Origin: Solirubrobacterales bacterium
Lineage (GTDB): Bacteria > Actinomycetota > Thermoleophilia > Solirubrobacterales > Solirubrobacteraceae
Length of the DNA: 58,358 nt
Direction of reading: 5' to 3'
Assembly: GCA_027451345.1 (NCBI GenBank)
Contig: DAIDJO010000014.1
Coordinates: 1-58,358, forward strand
The notes beneath the pieces were generated by a model that did no database searches, was not told where the DNA came from, and was given only the letters and a program-made list of their open reading frames with translations. This document shows, one piece after another, positions 8,807 through 17,455 of the stretch. A program made the translations under genes and the position numbers. Within the stretch, counting starts at the first letter, position 1. Every line of letters starts with the position of its first letter.

Positions 8807-10341
8807 GCGACGAGCCTCTGCGCGTGACTGGTGAGATCGACGATGTGCAGGACGTGGTCGGGCCCGCGGAAGATGCCCTGCTCGGTGTGGATCTCAACCC
8901 AGCCGGCGCCGGCGATCGGCGTGAGGCGGATCTCCAGCGAGCCATCACCCGTGGCCGTGCGCGTCTCCGGCTCATCCGGGCGCCGCGCTGAGAGCGCATG
9001 CCCAAGCAGAGCCAGGAACAGCGCAAAGGCATCCGCTTGGAGCTCGCCGAGCTGGCTGAGCCGAACAGGATGCGCGGTGAGGAGCCGCGCACGCGCGGCC
9101 GCGGTCTGGTCGGCCTCCGCGGCGGCGCGCTCGAGAAGGAACTGCCGTTCGCGGCGGCGGTCGATGACGCGGCTCGGCTTGCCACGCCGCTCATAGCTTC
9201 CCGTCCGTCGCAGGCGCGGGCTGATCATCAGCCGTGGTGCGTCGCGCCACGGTGTTGCCGGCTTGATCGGGCTGTGCCGGCGAGCGTCGGCGGTATCGGC
9301 ATCGATTGTCAGGTGCCTGGCGCTGTTGAGACCGAAGCTGGCCTGCCACAGGCGGTGCATCGCGGTCTCGTCGGGCGCCTGCGCGAACCAGACGGCCATC
9401 TCCCGGAAGTCGGCGTTGCGATCGGAGCGACCGGTGCGACGCTGGTTGAGCAGCGTGACGACACCGAGTAGATCTGGGATGGCCTTCAGCGCGCTCGCGC
9501 GCAGCAGCTTCGCCTGGCTGGGGTGCCCGGGAGCGGAGACGAACCATTGCCGGAGTCCGAGCCAGCGCTCGCGCCAGCCGGCCAGCTCGGCGGCCACGCT
9601 CTCAGCTCTCGTGGCGTCGCCGCCCGGAGCAACATCCTCGGCGTCTCGCTCGGCCACCAGCCTCAGCAGCCGGTCGACATCCCCGTCGCTGATACCGCTG
9701 AGCAGCTCCGCGATCTCAGCCCCGGTCCCGGTGAGGTCCTTGACGAACCGCTCCAGATAGTCGATCAGCCTGTCCTTGTAGGCGAGAAACGCGTCGACCT
9801 CCAGCTCGTAGAGCTCGATCGTGCGTTGCAGCGAGCCCATGAACGCCTGTGCGTTCTCGGCGAGGTCCGCGCAGCGCGCGACGAGATCGCGCAGGACCAG
9901 TCCACTGCGGCCGACGTCGGGTTCAGGCTCGTCTGCGAGCGCGTGCAGCGTTCGCAGACGGTCAGCGATGTCGCGGAGCGCGACCGCCTGGAGTGCACCG
10001 CGGCGGCCGAGCTGCTCGTCGAACACCGCCAGCGACCGTTCGGCCGCCTCGCCCGCTTGGGTGAGTTGATACAGGAAGCGCGCGCGATGGAAGTCCTCGA
10101 CGCTGGTCACCCGGCTCGTGTCGGGGCCGGCCCGCAGGTTGCCCCACGTGACGAGCTGCTTCGTCGCGTCGGCGAGCGCTTGCAGGTCCTCACCGGGCAA
10201 CGCCTCGGCGAGGTCCTCGGTGCGCAGGTGCACCACGAACCTGCGCTTGGCGCTCACGAACGCGAGCATCACCCGGCGGTACAGATCGGCGTTCTGCGCC
10301 GTCAGGTACGCGAACGGTTTGAAGCGGGCCGAGTCGTCCAT
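8803..10341 (-). CDS. jetA: Wadjet type II kleisin subunit JetA (DUF2397/TIGR02677)
   Basis: 512 residues from ATG 10341; a GTG three codons upstream (10350) is also possible and neither has a strong ribosome binding site. The N-terminus FKPFAYLTAQNADLYRRVM is typical of TIGR02677/DUF2397, the kleisin-type subunit that bridges the JetC heads and recruits JetB. A winged-helix N-terminal domain is followed by helical segments (a long helix spans roughly residues 150-210) and a basic patch ISPRLRRTGSYERRGKPSR near residue 385. First gene of the operon; a 99-bp spacer separates it from the divergent antitoxin-like gene and should hold the operon promoter. Confidence 0.92.
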   Translation of the reverse strand: MDDSARFKPFAYLTAQNADLYRRVMLAFVSAKRRFVVHLRTEDLAEALPGEDLQALADATKQLVTWGNLRAGPDTSRVTSVEDFHRARFLYQLTQAGEAAERSLAVFDEQLGRRGALQAVALRDIADRLRTLHALADEPEPDVGRSGLVLRDLVARCADLAENAQAFMGSLQRTIELYELEVDAFLAYKDRLIDYLERFVKDLTGTGAEIAELLSGISDGDVDRLLRLVAERDAEDVAPGGDATRAESVAAELAGWRERWLGLRQWFVSAPGHPSQAKLLRASALKAIPDLLGVVTLLNQRRTGRSDRNADFREMAVWFAQAPDETAMHRLWQASFGLNSARHLTIDADTADARRHSPIKPATPWRDAPRLMISPRLRRTGSYERRGKPSRVIDRRRERQFLLERAAAEADQTAAARARLLTAHPVRLSQLGELQADAFALFLALLGHALSARRPDEPETRTATGDGSLEIRLTPIAGAGWVEIHTEQGIFRGPDHVLHIVDLTSHAQRLVA

Positions 10342-10440
10342 CCTGCGCACACGGTGGCAGGGCAGGCGGACGGATCAGCGTCGCGGAATCGTCGACGCTC
10401 CGTCATCAACTGTCCGCGCCCCCGTCTACGTTTCGCTGCC

Positions 10441-10665
10441 ATGACAGACGACAGCCCTTCGATCCGCATCCGCCCCGACGAACTGCGCACCGTCCGCGAG
10501 GCGATGCGCGATCTCGGTTCCCTCCTCACCTCGCTTGAGGACGGGGATGTCGAGAAGCTCGTGCTCACACAACGCAACCGCATGCGCGCCGTGGTCGTCT
10601 CACTCGAGCACTGGAGCAGGGTCGAGCGAGCGCTCGCTGCGCGGGACATCGTCGAGCGCGACTGA
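10441..10665 (+). CDS. Phd/YefM-like antitoxin, no toxin partner seen
   Basis: 74 residues from ATG 10441. The C-terminal half reads VEKLVLTQRNRMRAVVVSLEHW, matching the Phd/YefM fold, in which a DNA-binding beta strand carries a permission phrase (x-x-V-x-x-x-G/N-x-x-x-A-V-V-V-S) followed by a helix. The N-terminus has the usual helix (PDELRTVREAMRDLG). Phd-type proteins normally autorepress an operon with a toxin (Doc, YoeB, VapC-like) directly downstream. Here the next gene begins 167 bp later and is not a toxin family I recognise. It is divergently transcribed from jetA and so could regulate that intergenic region; this is inference. Confidence 0.7.
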   Translation: MTDDSPSIRIRPDELRTVREAMRDLGSLLTSLEDGDVEKLVLTQRNRMRAVVVSLEHWSRVERALAARDIVERD

Positions 10666-10832
10666 GCGGACGGGTTGACACGAGGCCCCCATCTCGTGGT
10701 ACTGCCTCGAGCCCGTGACCAGCTTCTCGGCCCGCGCGGTGGCCGCTGGCATCGTGACCTTGCCATGCCCATCCCCCCGGCGCCGGAGCCAGCTCGCCGC
10801 TTCCGTCCGCAGCGCCGCGTACAAACGTCGTC

Positions 10833-11630
10833 ATGAGCGAGGATCCCTCAATCCACGAACGGGTTCGTGACCTGCGCGCGCAGCACTACGCCCCGGCCGA
10901 GATCGCGCGGGTGCTGAGAATCAGCAAGTGCGAAGCCACTCGGCTCGTCAGAGCCGTCGCGGCCCAGACTGTGGCGGACGCCGCCGCTGCAGGTGAGGGT
11001 GGACAGTCGACGCAGTGTTGGGTGAACCCTGGTTGGAGTCACGGGCTGAGCATTGCCGGCCACGATCACTGGCCGCGCGATGCCCGCCCCGCGTCGGAGG
11101 CCACCGGGAGCGGCGTCGCGGTCGTGATGGTCGCCACACCCGCCGGTCACGACCGGCTCGAGGTGTGCACTTTCCTGGTTGACACGTGGTGTTTGGGCGT
11201 CAAGAACGCGATGGGTCCGACGCGTGTGAGGACCCGCCGGCTCGACGAGATCAGGCGCCAGTGCTATCTCCCATGGCGCTCCGCGGGTCTACCCGCGCCG
11301 CTCGAACTCGGACAACACCTGGTGCTCGGAGCCGTCGAGTTCGCCCAGCGACTCGGCTTCGAGCCGCATCCGGACTTTCGAGCCGCCCGGCCGGCGCTCG
11401 GCAGCCGGGAAGGACCCAGCGCGATCACGTTCGGACTGAACGGCACGCCTCATTACATCAACGGCCCCTACGACGACCCTCGACGTGTACTCGCGACGCT
11501 CGAGCGGAACGTCGGTCGCGACGGGTTTCACTACACCGTCGCAGTCGGTGAGGCTGACGACCCAGGTGACGGCTTCAGTTACTCCGTCACGCGGACCGCT
11601 CGGGACGAGCCCCTCCGCGACGCGGCATAG
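10833..11630 (+). CDS. Helix-turn-helix protein of unknown function
   Basis: 265 residues. Residues ~8-45 form a homeodomain-like helix-turn-helix (RDLRAQHYAPAEIARVLRIS, then KCEATRLVRAV). The rest is a globular domain with conserved-looking features: CWVNPGWSHGLSI near 60, TFLVDTWCLGVKNAMG near 110, GAVEFAQRLGFEPHPDF near 170 and GTPHYINGPYDDPRRVLATL near 205. I recall similar actinobacterial hypothetical proteins with VDxxCLGVK and GPYDDP motifs but know no function. It follows the antitoxin-like gene on the same strand after 167 bp. It may be a regulator or a DNA-associated accessory protein. Confidence 0.7.
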   Translation: MSEDPSIHERVRDLRAQHYAPAEIARVLRISKCEATRLVRAVAAQTVADAAAAGEGGQSTQCWVNPGWSHGLSIAGHDHWPRDARPASEATGSGVAVVMVATPAGHDRLEVCTFLVDTWCLGVKNAMGPTRVRTRRLDEIRRQCYLPWRSAGLPAPLELGQHLVLGAVEFAQRLGFEPHPDFRAARPALGSREGPSAITFGLNGTPHYINGPYDDPRRVLATLERNVGRDGFHYTVAVGEADDPGDGFSYSVTRTARDEPLRDAA

Positions 11631-11689
11631 GACCCCGCGCCGGGCACCGTGACGAGATCGAAACCGGGCACGTGCACCGATCCCGCGTC

Positions 11690-12345
11690 TTCTCAAGCAG
11701 CACGCTTGACGGTCTCCGAGGATATCTCAGAGCACATTGAGCCTTCGCCCCGAGCTCCGCAGTTGGTGGGTGCATGGATGGGGTGAACCGTCTGTAGGTA
11801 TGGCTGTTCGGCGTTCTCGGGCGGGTGGGCCGTGTGTCCACGCTTGCGGGCTGCGTATGGGCGCCGCTCGAGGGGGTGAAACACGGGCGCATCTCGAGGG
11901 GGCCATTGAGGTCACGGAACCCGCGTTCGGCTTCGAGCAGGTCCTTGTCGCCCAGCGTGACGTCCTCGGCTGAGGTCCGGGCCGCTGATGGCGAGCAGGT
12001 ACGTCCGTCGGGCCTGGCTTCGGCGGCGATCTTGGAGCGGTCGATCTTCAACCGGCCGGCCGGTGTCTGGCGCAGATAGCGCCCCAGGCTCGGGTCGTCA
12101 CGCAGCGCGAGTTCGGCCGTCGTGTGGGTCGTCTGCTGCTTGGCCTTCGTCGCCTGCGTCGTGTTCCTCGCGGCGAGCGTCTCGTGGCGCGGCGCGTCGA
12201 TCCGCTCGAGCTCGGCCTGGAGCCGTTGGATCGTGTGGTCGCGGGCCTGCTTTTGGGGTGCCGCCTCACCGGGGGTTGTGGCGGATGATGAATCGCATCG
12301 CGCCGTCGCGCATCCGCTCCCCGGCGATCCAGTGCCCACCCGTCC
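11690..12345 (-). pseudogene. Decayed IS1634-family (DDE) transposase fragment
   Basis: Reading the minus strand, fragments resemble the C-terminal half of IS1634-type transposases: GAMRFIIRHNP (about 12285-12320), then in another frame DHTIQRLQAELERIDA, LALRDDPSLGRYLRQTPAG and the catalytic-glutamate region DLLEAERGFRDLNGPLEMRP. These are spread over at least two frames. Frameshifts lie near 12285 and after RPCF near 11885; the following HRLE...LLCWLALLL block is degenerate. No terminal inverted repeats are obvious. The N-terminal DDE half is absent, so the element is long dead. Its upstream edge abuts a P-type ATPase fragment on the other strand. Confidence 0.7.
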
Positions 12346-12364
12346 ACCACCCCGTCACCGCCGT

Positions 12365-12616
12365 CAGGACGAGCGCCGCTCGTTCGGACCCCCGTCCGAC
12401 CCGGATCCTCCTGATCGCGGTGATCGGCACCCAGATCCTCGCCACCGGTGTCACCGCCGCCGGGTTGCTCATAGGTCAACCTCTGCGCTGGGACCTGATC
12501 GCGCTCGCCTTGGGTGCGCGCTCGTCTGGAGCCTCGTGCTCGACCAGTTGAAGATGATCGCCTACCCGCGCCTCGAGCGATGCCCCAGCGCTGACGCCGG
12601 GGGGCCGAGCCGGTGA
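12365..12616 (+). pseudogene. C-terminal remnant of a cation-transporting P-type ATPase
   Basis: The last ~80 codons of a P-type (plasma-membrane H+-ATPase-like) pump are visible on the plus strand in two frames. DERRSFGPP gives way to TRILLIAVIGTQILATGVTA and LLIGQPLRWDLIALALG, then after a frameshift near 12515 CALVWSLVLDQLKMIAYPRL and a stop at 12616. The VIGTQILAT transmembrane segment and the [LV]DxxK[ML][IL]AY end are typical of the last two membrane helices of these pumps. At least two frameshifts are present and everything upstream is missing, replaced by the transposase remnant. The tail overlaps the end of the opposite-strand membrane-protein gene by about 55 bp. Confidence 0.6.
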
Positions 12617-13584
12617 CGCGGCTGAGGGTGGGTGAGCGCGCAGAGCGCGCAGGCGAGCAGCACGAGTAGCGGCGCGGAGTTGGGGTCGGTCGCGCCGCCA
12701 GCGAGGATCCCACCGAAGCCCTGCCCGACCACCCAGAACACCAGGTTGCTCAGGATCGAGAGCCACAGGAACGCTCGAGCGTGCCAGTTGCCGGCAACGG
12801 CGAGCCCGATCGCGATCGAGATCCCGGCGAGCGTGAGGCCGATCACCAGCCCGTGGCCCGCGGTGACCGTCGCCAGCCACACCTGGAGGTGGGCCAGCCA
12901 TCCAACTCCCGAGGGCGCACCCTGGATCGTCTCGCTGATGGCATTCGGGCTGCTGCTCGCCGCGACGACCCACAGCCACGCGATCAACAGCCATAGGGCA
13001 CCCCACATGAGCCGCGCCCCGCGAACGCCGAGCAGGCCTCCGGGGCGCCCACCGGGCCAGACGACCAGTCCCACGAGCAGGTACAGGATCGCCGCGCCGG
13101 GCGAGCCGGACAGGGGATCGGCCATCGGCATGAGGATCATTCCGAACCCTTCGCCGAGCCACCAGACAAGCGATGCCCACACGAACGACAGCATCAGCGC
13201 GGGCTTCACCGTGCGACGGTGCAGCAAGCCGAGCCCAATCGTGATCTGCACCAGCGCGAAGAGCGTGTTGAGCAGCGCCTGCTCGGACTGCACGATGTTC
13301 GCCGCCCAGTTCACGCTGTCGGCGAGCCACGACGGCTCGCCCAGCGCGTTGCCGGTCAGCGCCTCGATGAACCCACGTCCGTACATGAACGATTGAAACT
13401 GCAGCGCCCCGTCGAGCAGCCAGATCAGTCCGAGCACCACCTGGATCGCGCGTCGGCTATCGGCGCGCAAGCGGCCACGCGCCCATGCACCCGACGCCGC
13501 AGCACGGGCAAGCGGCCCACGCTGCAGCAGAGCTTCCGCGGTGCGATTCGGCGACGGCCAGGACAACGACATGTCCGTGACCAT
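12562..13584 (-). CDS. Multi-pass integral membrane protein, unknown function
   Basis: 340 residues with about seven or eight hydrophobic helices: AIQVVLGLIWLLDGALQF near residue 45, LFALVQITIGLGLL near 108, ALMLSFVWASLVWWL near 128, ILYLLVGLVVWPGG near 165, LMWGALWLLIAWLWVVAASS near 190, then further segments near 240, 265 and 295. WLLDGALQFQSFMYG and LVWWLGEGFGMI resemble a widespread but uncharacterised actinobacterial membrane-protein family. The C-terminal ~25 residues (arginine/proline-rich) run over the P-type ATPase remnant and may not be native. It is the only intact gene within a stretch of broken ones. Confidence 0.7.
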   Translation of the reverse strand: MVTDMSLSWPSPNRTAEALLQRGPLARAAASGAWARGRLRADSRRAIQVVLGLIWLLDGALQFQSFMYGRGFIEALTGNALGEPSWLADSVNWAANIVQSEQALLNTLFALVQITIGLGLLHRRTVKPALMLSFVWASLVWWLGEGFGMILMPMADPLSGSPGAAILYLLVGLVVWPGGRPGGLLGVRGARLMWGALWLLIAWLWVVAASSSPNAISETIQGAPSGVGWLAHLQVWLATVTAGHGLVIGLTLAGISIAIGLAVAGNWHARAFLWLSILSNLVFWVVGQGFGGILAGGATDPNSAPLLVLLACALCALTHPQPRHRLGPPASALGHRSRRG

Positions 13585-13631
13585 ACGGAGCCGCTCGGTC
13601 CCGGCGATCGGCAGCGGGCCGCCGCCCGGTC

Positions 13632-14185
13632 GCGGAAAACTACCGACAGTACCCGCACGAGCTCTCCGGGGGGATGCTCCAGCGGGTGATGATCGCCTCG
13701 ACGCTGATGACTGACCCGCGCCTGATCCTCGCGGACGAGCCGACCACCGCCCTGGACGTGACGACCCAGGAGGAGGTCGTGGCGATCCTCGACGAGCTGC
13801 GGCGCGAGCGCGGCCTGGCGCTGATCTTCATCACCCACGACCTGGATCTGGCGTCGGCGCTGTGTGACCAGACGGCCGTCTTCTACGCCGGGGAGATCGT
13901 CGACGTGCAGGCCTGTTCGACGCTCCACGGCGATCCGCTGCACCCTACATGGCCGGGCTCGCCGCTGCTCGCCCGGCGGTCGACGCCCGCGGTGGCTGGC
14001 TCACCGTGATCCCCGGCAACCCGATCGCCGCCTACGAGGCGCCCCGCGGCTGCCGCTTCGCCGGGCGCTGCGGCTTCGTCGAGGATCGGTGCCGGGACGG
14101 CCGGGTCGCGCTGCAGCCGGTCGCCTCGGGGCACGCCCGCTGTGTGCGCACCGAGGAGCTCCGGGCGGCGAGGGGCGCGCGGTGA
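13632..14185 (+). pseudogene. Truncated, frameshifted DppD/OppD-type ABC ATPase
   Basis: Only the C-terminal half of a peptide-transporter ATPase remains. It begins without its Walker A at AENYRQYPHELSGGMLQR (signature motif), continues through Walker B LILADEPTTALDVTTQEE and the switch histidine FITHDLDLAS, and breaks near 13945 where one base is missing within the HPYMAGL motif. The next frame carries the oligopeptide C-terminal region (GCRFAGRCGFVEDRC, cysteine motif) to the stop at 14185. The 5' half is absent; the junction near 13630 meets the upstream region of the opposite-strand membrane-protein gene. Confidence 0.8.
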
Positions 14186-14976
14186 GCGGCGCCGTCGGTC
14201 GGGCTGCGCAAGCAGTTCGGTGACATGGTCGCCGTGCAGGAGCTGTCGTTCTCGGTGCCGGCGGGCGGGTCGCTCGGGATCGTCGGGAGTCCGGCGCGGG
14301 CAAGACGACGGTCGCGCGGATGATCCTCGGGTTCGAGGCTCCCACCGCCGGCCGGGTGACCGCCTGCGGGCAGGATCGCTCGGTGCCGGCGCACTCGGCC
14401 ACGGAGCGCCGCCAGCGCGGGCGTGAGGTCCAGATCGTCTTCCAGGACCCGTACTCGAGCCTCGACCCGCGGGAGCCGGTCGGGCACGGACTCGAGCGAT
14501 TGCTGAAGCTCCACGGCGTCGGGGACGCGGCCGAGCGCCGACGGCGGGCCGTGGCCCTGGCCGGGCAGGTCGGCCTCGGGACCCGCCAGCTCAGCGCGCT
14601 GCCGCGCGAGCTCTCCGGCGGGCAGCGCCAGCGCGTGGCGATCGCCCGGGCGCTCGCCCCCGTGCCCCAGATCCTCGTGCTGGACGAGGCGGTCGCCTCG
14701 CTCGATGTCACGATCCAGGCCCAGGTCCTGAACCTGCTGGCGGACATCCGCGAGACCACGACGATCGCGTACGTCTTCATCAGCCATGACCTTGCGGTCG
14801 TCCGGCACCTGACCGACGAGCTGATCGTGATGCGCAATGGAGCAGTCGTCGAGCGGGGCGAGACCGGACAGGGCCTCGATGCCCCGCAACACGAGTACAC
14901 ACAGCGTCTGGGGCGCGAGCATTCCGGTTCCAGGCTGGAGGCCACGGCGGCGAACGACGGAGTGCAGGCTGCTTGA
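14182..14976 (+). pseudogene. Frameshifted DppF/OppF-type ABC ATPase
   Basis: The GTG at 14182 overlaps the previous stop by 4 bp, as in an intact dppDF pair, but the frame is lost within 20 bp. The N-terminal sequence LRKQFGDMVAVQELSFSVP is in a different frame from the GTG, and a second single-base loss near 14291 splits the Walker A (GIVG before, SGAGKTT in the next frame). From 14320 onward the frame is clean: FQDPYSSLDPR, signature LSGGQRQRVAIARAL, Walker B ILVLDEAVASLD and switch HDLAVV. Two frameshifts in 110 bp make it non-functional unless they are sequence errors. Confidence 0.8.
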
Positions 14977-14980
14977 CGAG

Positions 14981-16440
14981 GTGCTCGACCGCGACGAGTG
15001 CGCCCAGGCCGCCGCGATCCGGGACGGAGAGGTGACCTGTGCGGAGCTGATCGGGGACGCGATCCACCGGATCGAGTCGCTCAACCCGGAGCTCAACTGC
15101 GTGGTGGCCGAGCGGTTCGACGCGGCGCTGCAGGAGGCCCGCGAGCTCGATCGGGTCGGCGTCCTGGCCGGACCGCTCGCCGGGGTGCCGGTGCTCCTCA
15201 AGGACCTGGGGCAGCAGGTGGCGGCGCTCGCCCAGACCGACGGATCGCGGGCGGAACGGACCGGCCCGCCGGCCGAGGACAGCCGGCTGGCCACGCGCCT
15301 GCACGAGGGCGGGATGATCCCGCTCGGCAAGGCCACCTCGCCGGAGTTTGGCAACCATCCGACGAGCGAGCCAGCCGTGCACGGCCCGGCGCGCAATCCG
15401 TGGGATCTCGGGCGGACGGCCGGCGGATCGAGCGGCGGCGCGGCGGCCGCGATGGCCGCGGTGGCCGCGCGCATGGTCCCGGTGGCGGGCGCCAGCGACG
15501 GCGCGGGCTCGATCCGCATCCCGGCCTCCTGCTGCAGCGTCTTTGGCCTGAAGCCCTCGCGCGGACGGGTCGCCATCGCCAACTCCGACGGGCAGCTCGC
15601 GCCGCTTGCCGTCACCCACGCGGTCAGCCGCTCGGTTCGGGACAGCGCCACCCTGCTCGACCTCCTCAGCGCCCCGAAACCGGGCACCACCCCCTCCCTG
15701 CCGCTGCCGCGCGTCCCGTTCTCGATGAAGTCCGGTGATCCCGGGAACCTGCGGATCGCTGTGAGTTAGGAGCACACCTTCGGCGGTGCCGTGGATCCGT
15801 CGTGTGTGGCGGCGGCCGAGCACACGGCGGAGCTCCTCACCTCCCTCGGGCACCGCGTCGAGCCGGGCGCCCCGCCGGTGACCTTCGACCGCAGCGCGAT
15901 CATCGAGCCGATGCTCCGACTCCGGGCGGCGGCGAACCTCGACGGCAAGCGCGGGTTCGAAGCCGCACTGGGGCGCCCGCTGCGCCGGGACGAGCTCAAG
16001 GACACGACCTGGGAGCTCATCGTGTACGCCGAGCACCTCTCGAGCGCCGACCTCACCCGGGCCGTCCGGCAGATCGCCGCCGCCGCCGACGAGATCGCCA
16101 CGTTCTTTGAGCGCTTCGACCTCTGGCTCACTCCCACCCTCGCTCAGGCCTCGCCCCCGTTAAGGGTGTTGAGCCGGTCGGTCGGGAGCGCCGCCGGCTG
16201 GTGGACCTACGACCTCGAGTTCAACCCCTGGTGGCCGATCGCGAACGCTTCGGGCGGCGCGGCCGCCTCGCTGCCGCTGTTGGTGAACGGAGAGGGCCTC
16301 CCCATCGGTTCGATGCTCACCGCGGGGTGCGGGCAGGAGTCGCTGCTGCTGCGGGTGTGTGCGCAGGTGGAAGACGCGAGTCCGTGGGGGAGCGACGGCC
16401 GTGAGGTGAGCGGCAGCGGCGGCGGGTGGACGCCGGCGGG
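14981..16440 (+). pseudogene. Amidase-signature family enzyme interrupted by an in-frame stop
   Basis: An amidase-signature protein of about 480 codons. The catalytic Ser-Ser-Lys set is present: lysine in VPVLLKDLG, the GGSSGG serine motif (AGGSSGGAAAA) and the second serine in DGAGSIRIPA. A TAG at 15767-15769 interrupts the frame; reading resumes in the same frame with HTFGGAVDPS and runs through WLTPTLAQ and NASGGAAASLPL to about QVEDASPW near 16385. Beyond that the frame becomes low complexity and runs into the opposite-strand dehydrogenase gene, so the natural end is lost. The likely start is GTG 14981. It follows the dppDF remnants as in a peptide or amide uptake operon. Confidence 0.75.
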
Positions 16441-16458
16441 GACGGCGCCCGACCGTGC

Positions 16459-17442
16459 TCAAGTGGTGTTCCCCTCCGGGCGCTCGTACACGGCTGGATT
16501 GGCCACATGCGGCGCGCGTCGGCCAGCCAGGACCTCCGCCATCCCGTCGGCCATCTCAGCCAAGATGAGCGGCCAGGCTCGGCGCGACAGCGCCATGACG
16601 TGGGGTGTCAGAACCACGTCGGGGTGGTTGAACAAGGGATGGTGCTGGGGGGGCTCGGGATCGAAGACATCAAGCCCGACGCCCGAGAGCCGTCCGTCAC
16701 AGAGAGCCTCGTAGGCGGCGTCGAGGTCAAGCAATCCGCCACGTCCGCAGTTGACCAACACCGCTCCCGGCTTGACATCGATCAGGGCACGCGACCCGAT
16801 CAACCCCTCGGTCTCTGCCGTCAACGGCGTATGCAGACTGATGACGTCGGCGCTCGCCAGGAGGTCTGGCAGATCGCTCAGGGTCACCGCGGCGTCGACC
16901 CCGGATCGGTCGGCGTACGGATCATGCGCCAGGATCCGCATCCCGAAGACAGTCGCGATCTCGGCGACGCGACGGCCGATGCGACCGCAGCCCACGATCC
17001 CCAGGGTCGAGCCGTCCAGGTCACCGAGCGTGAGGTCCTCTCGCCCGGACCAGGCACCGTCGCGAACAAGCTGCGTGGCGCGGCCCAGCCGCTTTACGAG
17101 GTGCAGGATCAGTGCAAATGTTCCTTCGGCGACCGCGCGAGTGCCAGCGCTGGGCGTGATTGCGATTGGGATGCCGCGTGCCGTCGCCGCTGCTACGTCG
17201 ACTCTGTCGACCCCGACACCGCTGCGCCCGATCACCCGCAGCCTCGGCGCCGCACTGATCACTGCCTCGTCGATGACGGCGGCCGCGCGCGCGGCGATCG
17301 CGACCGTATCGGGCAGATGCCGAGCGATGGCGTGCCGATCGTCAGCGGCAACTTCCACGTACGGCCCGTACACCTCGAGCCGCTCACGCACAAGCTCGTC
17401 GGCTGGGCCGATCGCGAGGATCACACCTTCACCTGGACTCAT
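16459..17442 (-). CDS. D-2-hydroxyacid dehydrogenase (NAD-dependent)
   Basis: 327 residues, typical for the D-isomer-specific 2-hydroxyacid dehydrogenase family (phosphoglycerate dehydrogenase-like), which interconverts 2-keto acids and D-2-hydroxyacids with NAD(P)H. The Rossmann motif GIVGCGRIGRRVAE lies near residue 150. The catalytic set is the arginine in VNCGRGGLLD (near 230), the glutamate in LDVFDPEPP (near 260) and the histidine in VLTPHV (near 280). It is the last gene of the minus-strand catabolic operon, 13 bp after the aldehyde dehydrogenase gene. In this setting it could reduce or oxidise a 2-keto acid released by the HpcH/HpaI aldolase; the substrate is not predictable from sequence. 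Confidence 0.9.
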   Translation of the reverse strand: MSPGEGVILAIGPADELVRERLEVYGPYVEVAADDRHAIARHLPDTVAIAARAAAVIDEAVISAAPRLRVIGRSGVGVDRVDVAAATARGIPIAITPSAGTRAVAEGTFALILHLVKRLGRATQLVRDGAWSGREDLTLGDLDGSTLGIVGCGRIGRRVAEIATVFGMRILAHDPYADRSGVDAAVTLSDLPDLLASADVISLHTPLTAETEGLIGSRALIDVKPGAVLVNCGRGGLLDLDAAYEALCDGRLSGVGLDVFDPEPPQHHPLFNHPDVVLTPHVMALSRRAWPLILAEMADGMAEVLAGRRAPHVANPAVYERPEGNTT

Positions 17443-17455
17443 GAGACCCTGCGCC

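Noticed and set aside
12562-13584. The membrane protein as another pseudogene of the decayed region
   Set aside because: Its frame is uninterrupted with well-spaced membrane helices and conserved-looking loops; only the last ~25 residues are doubtful.
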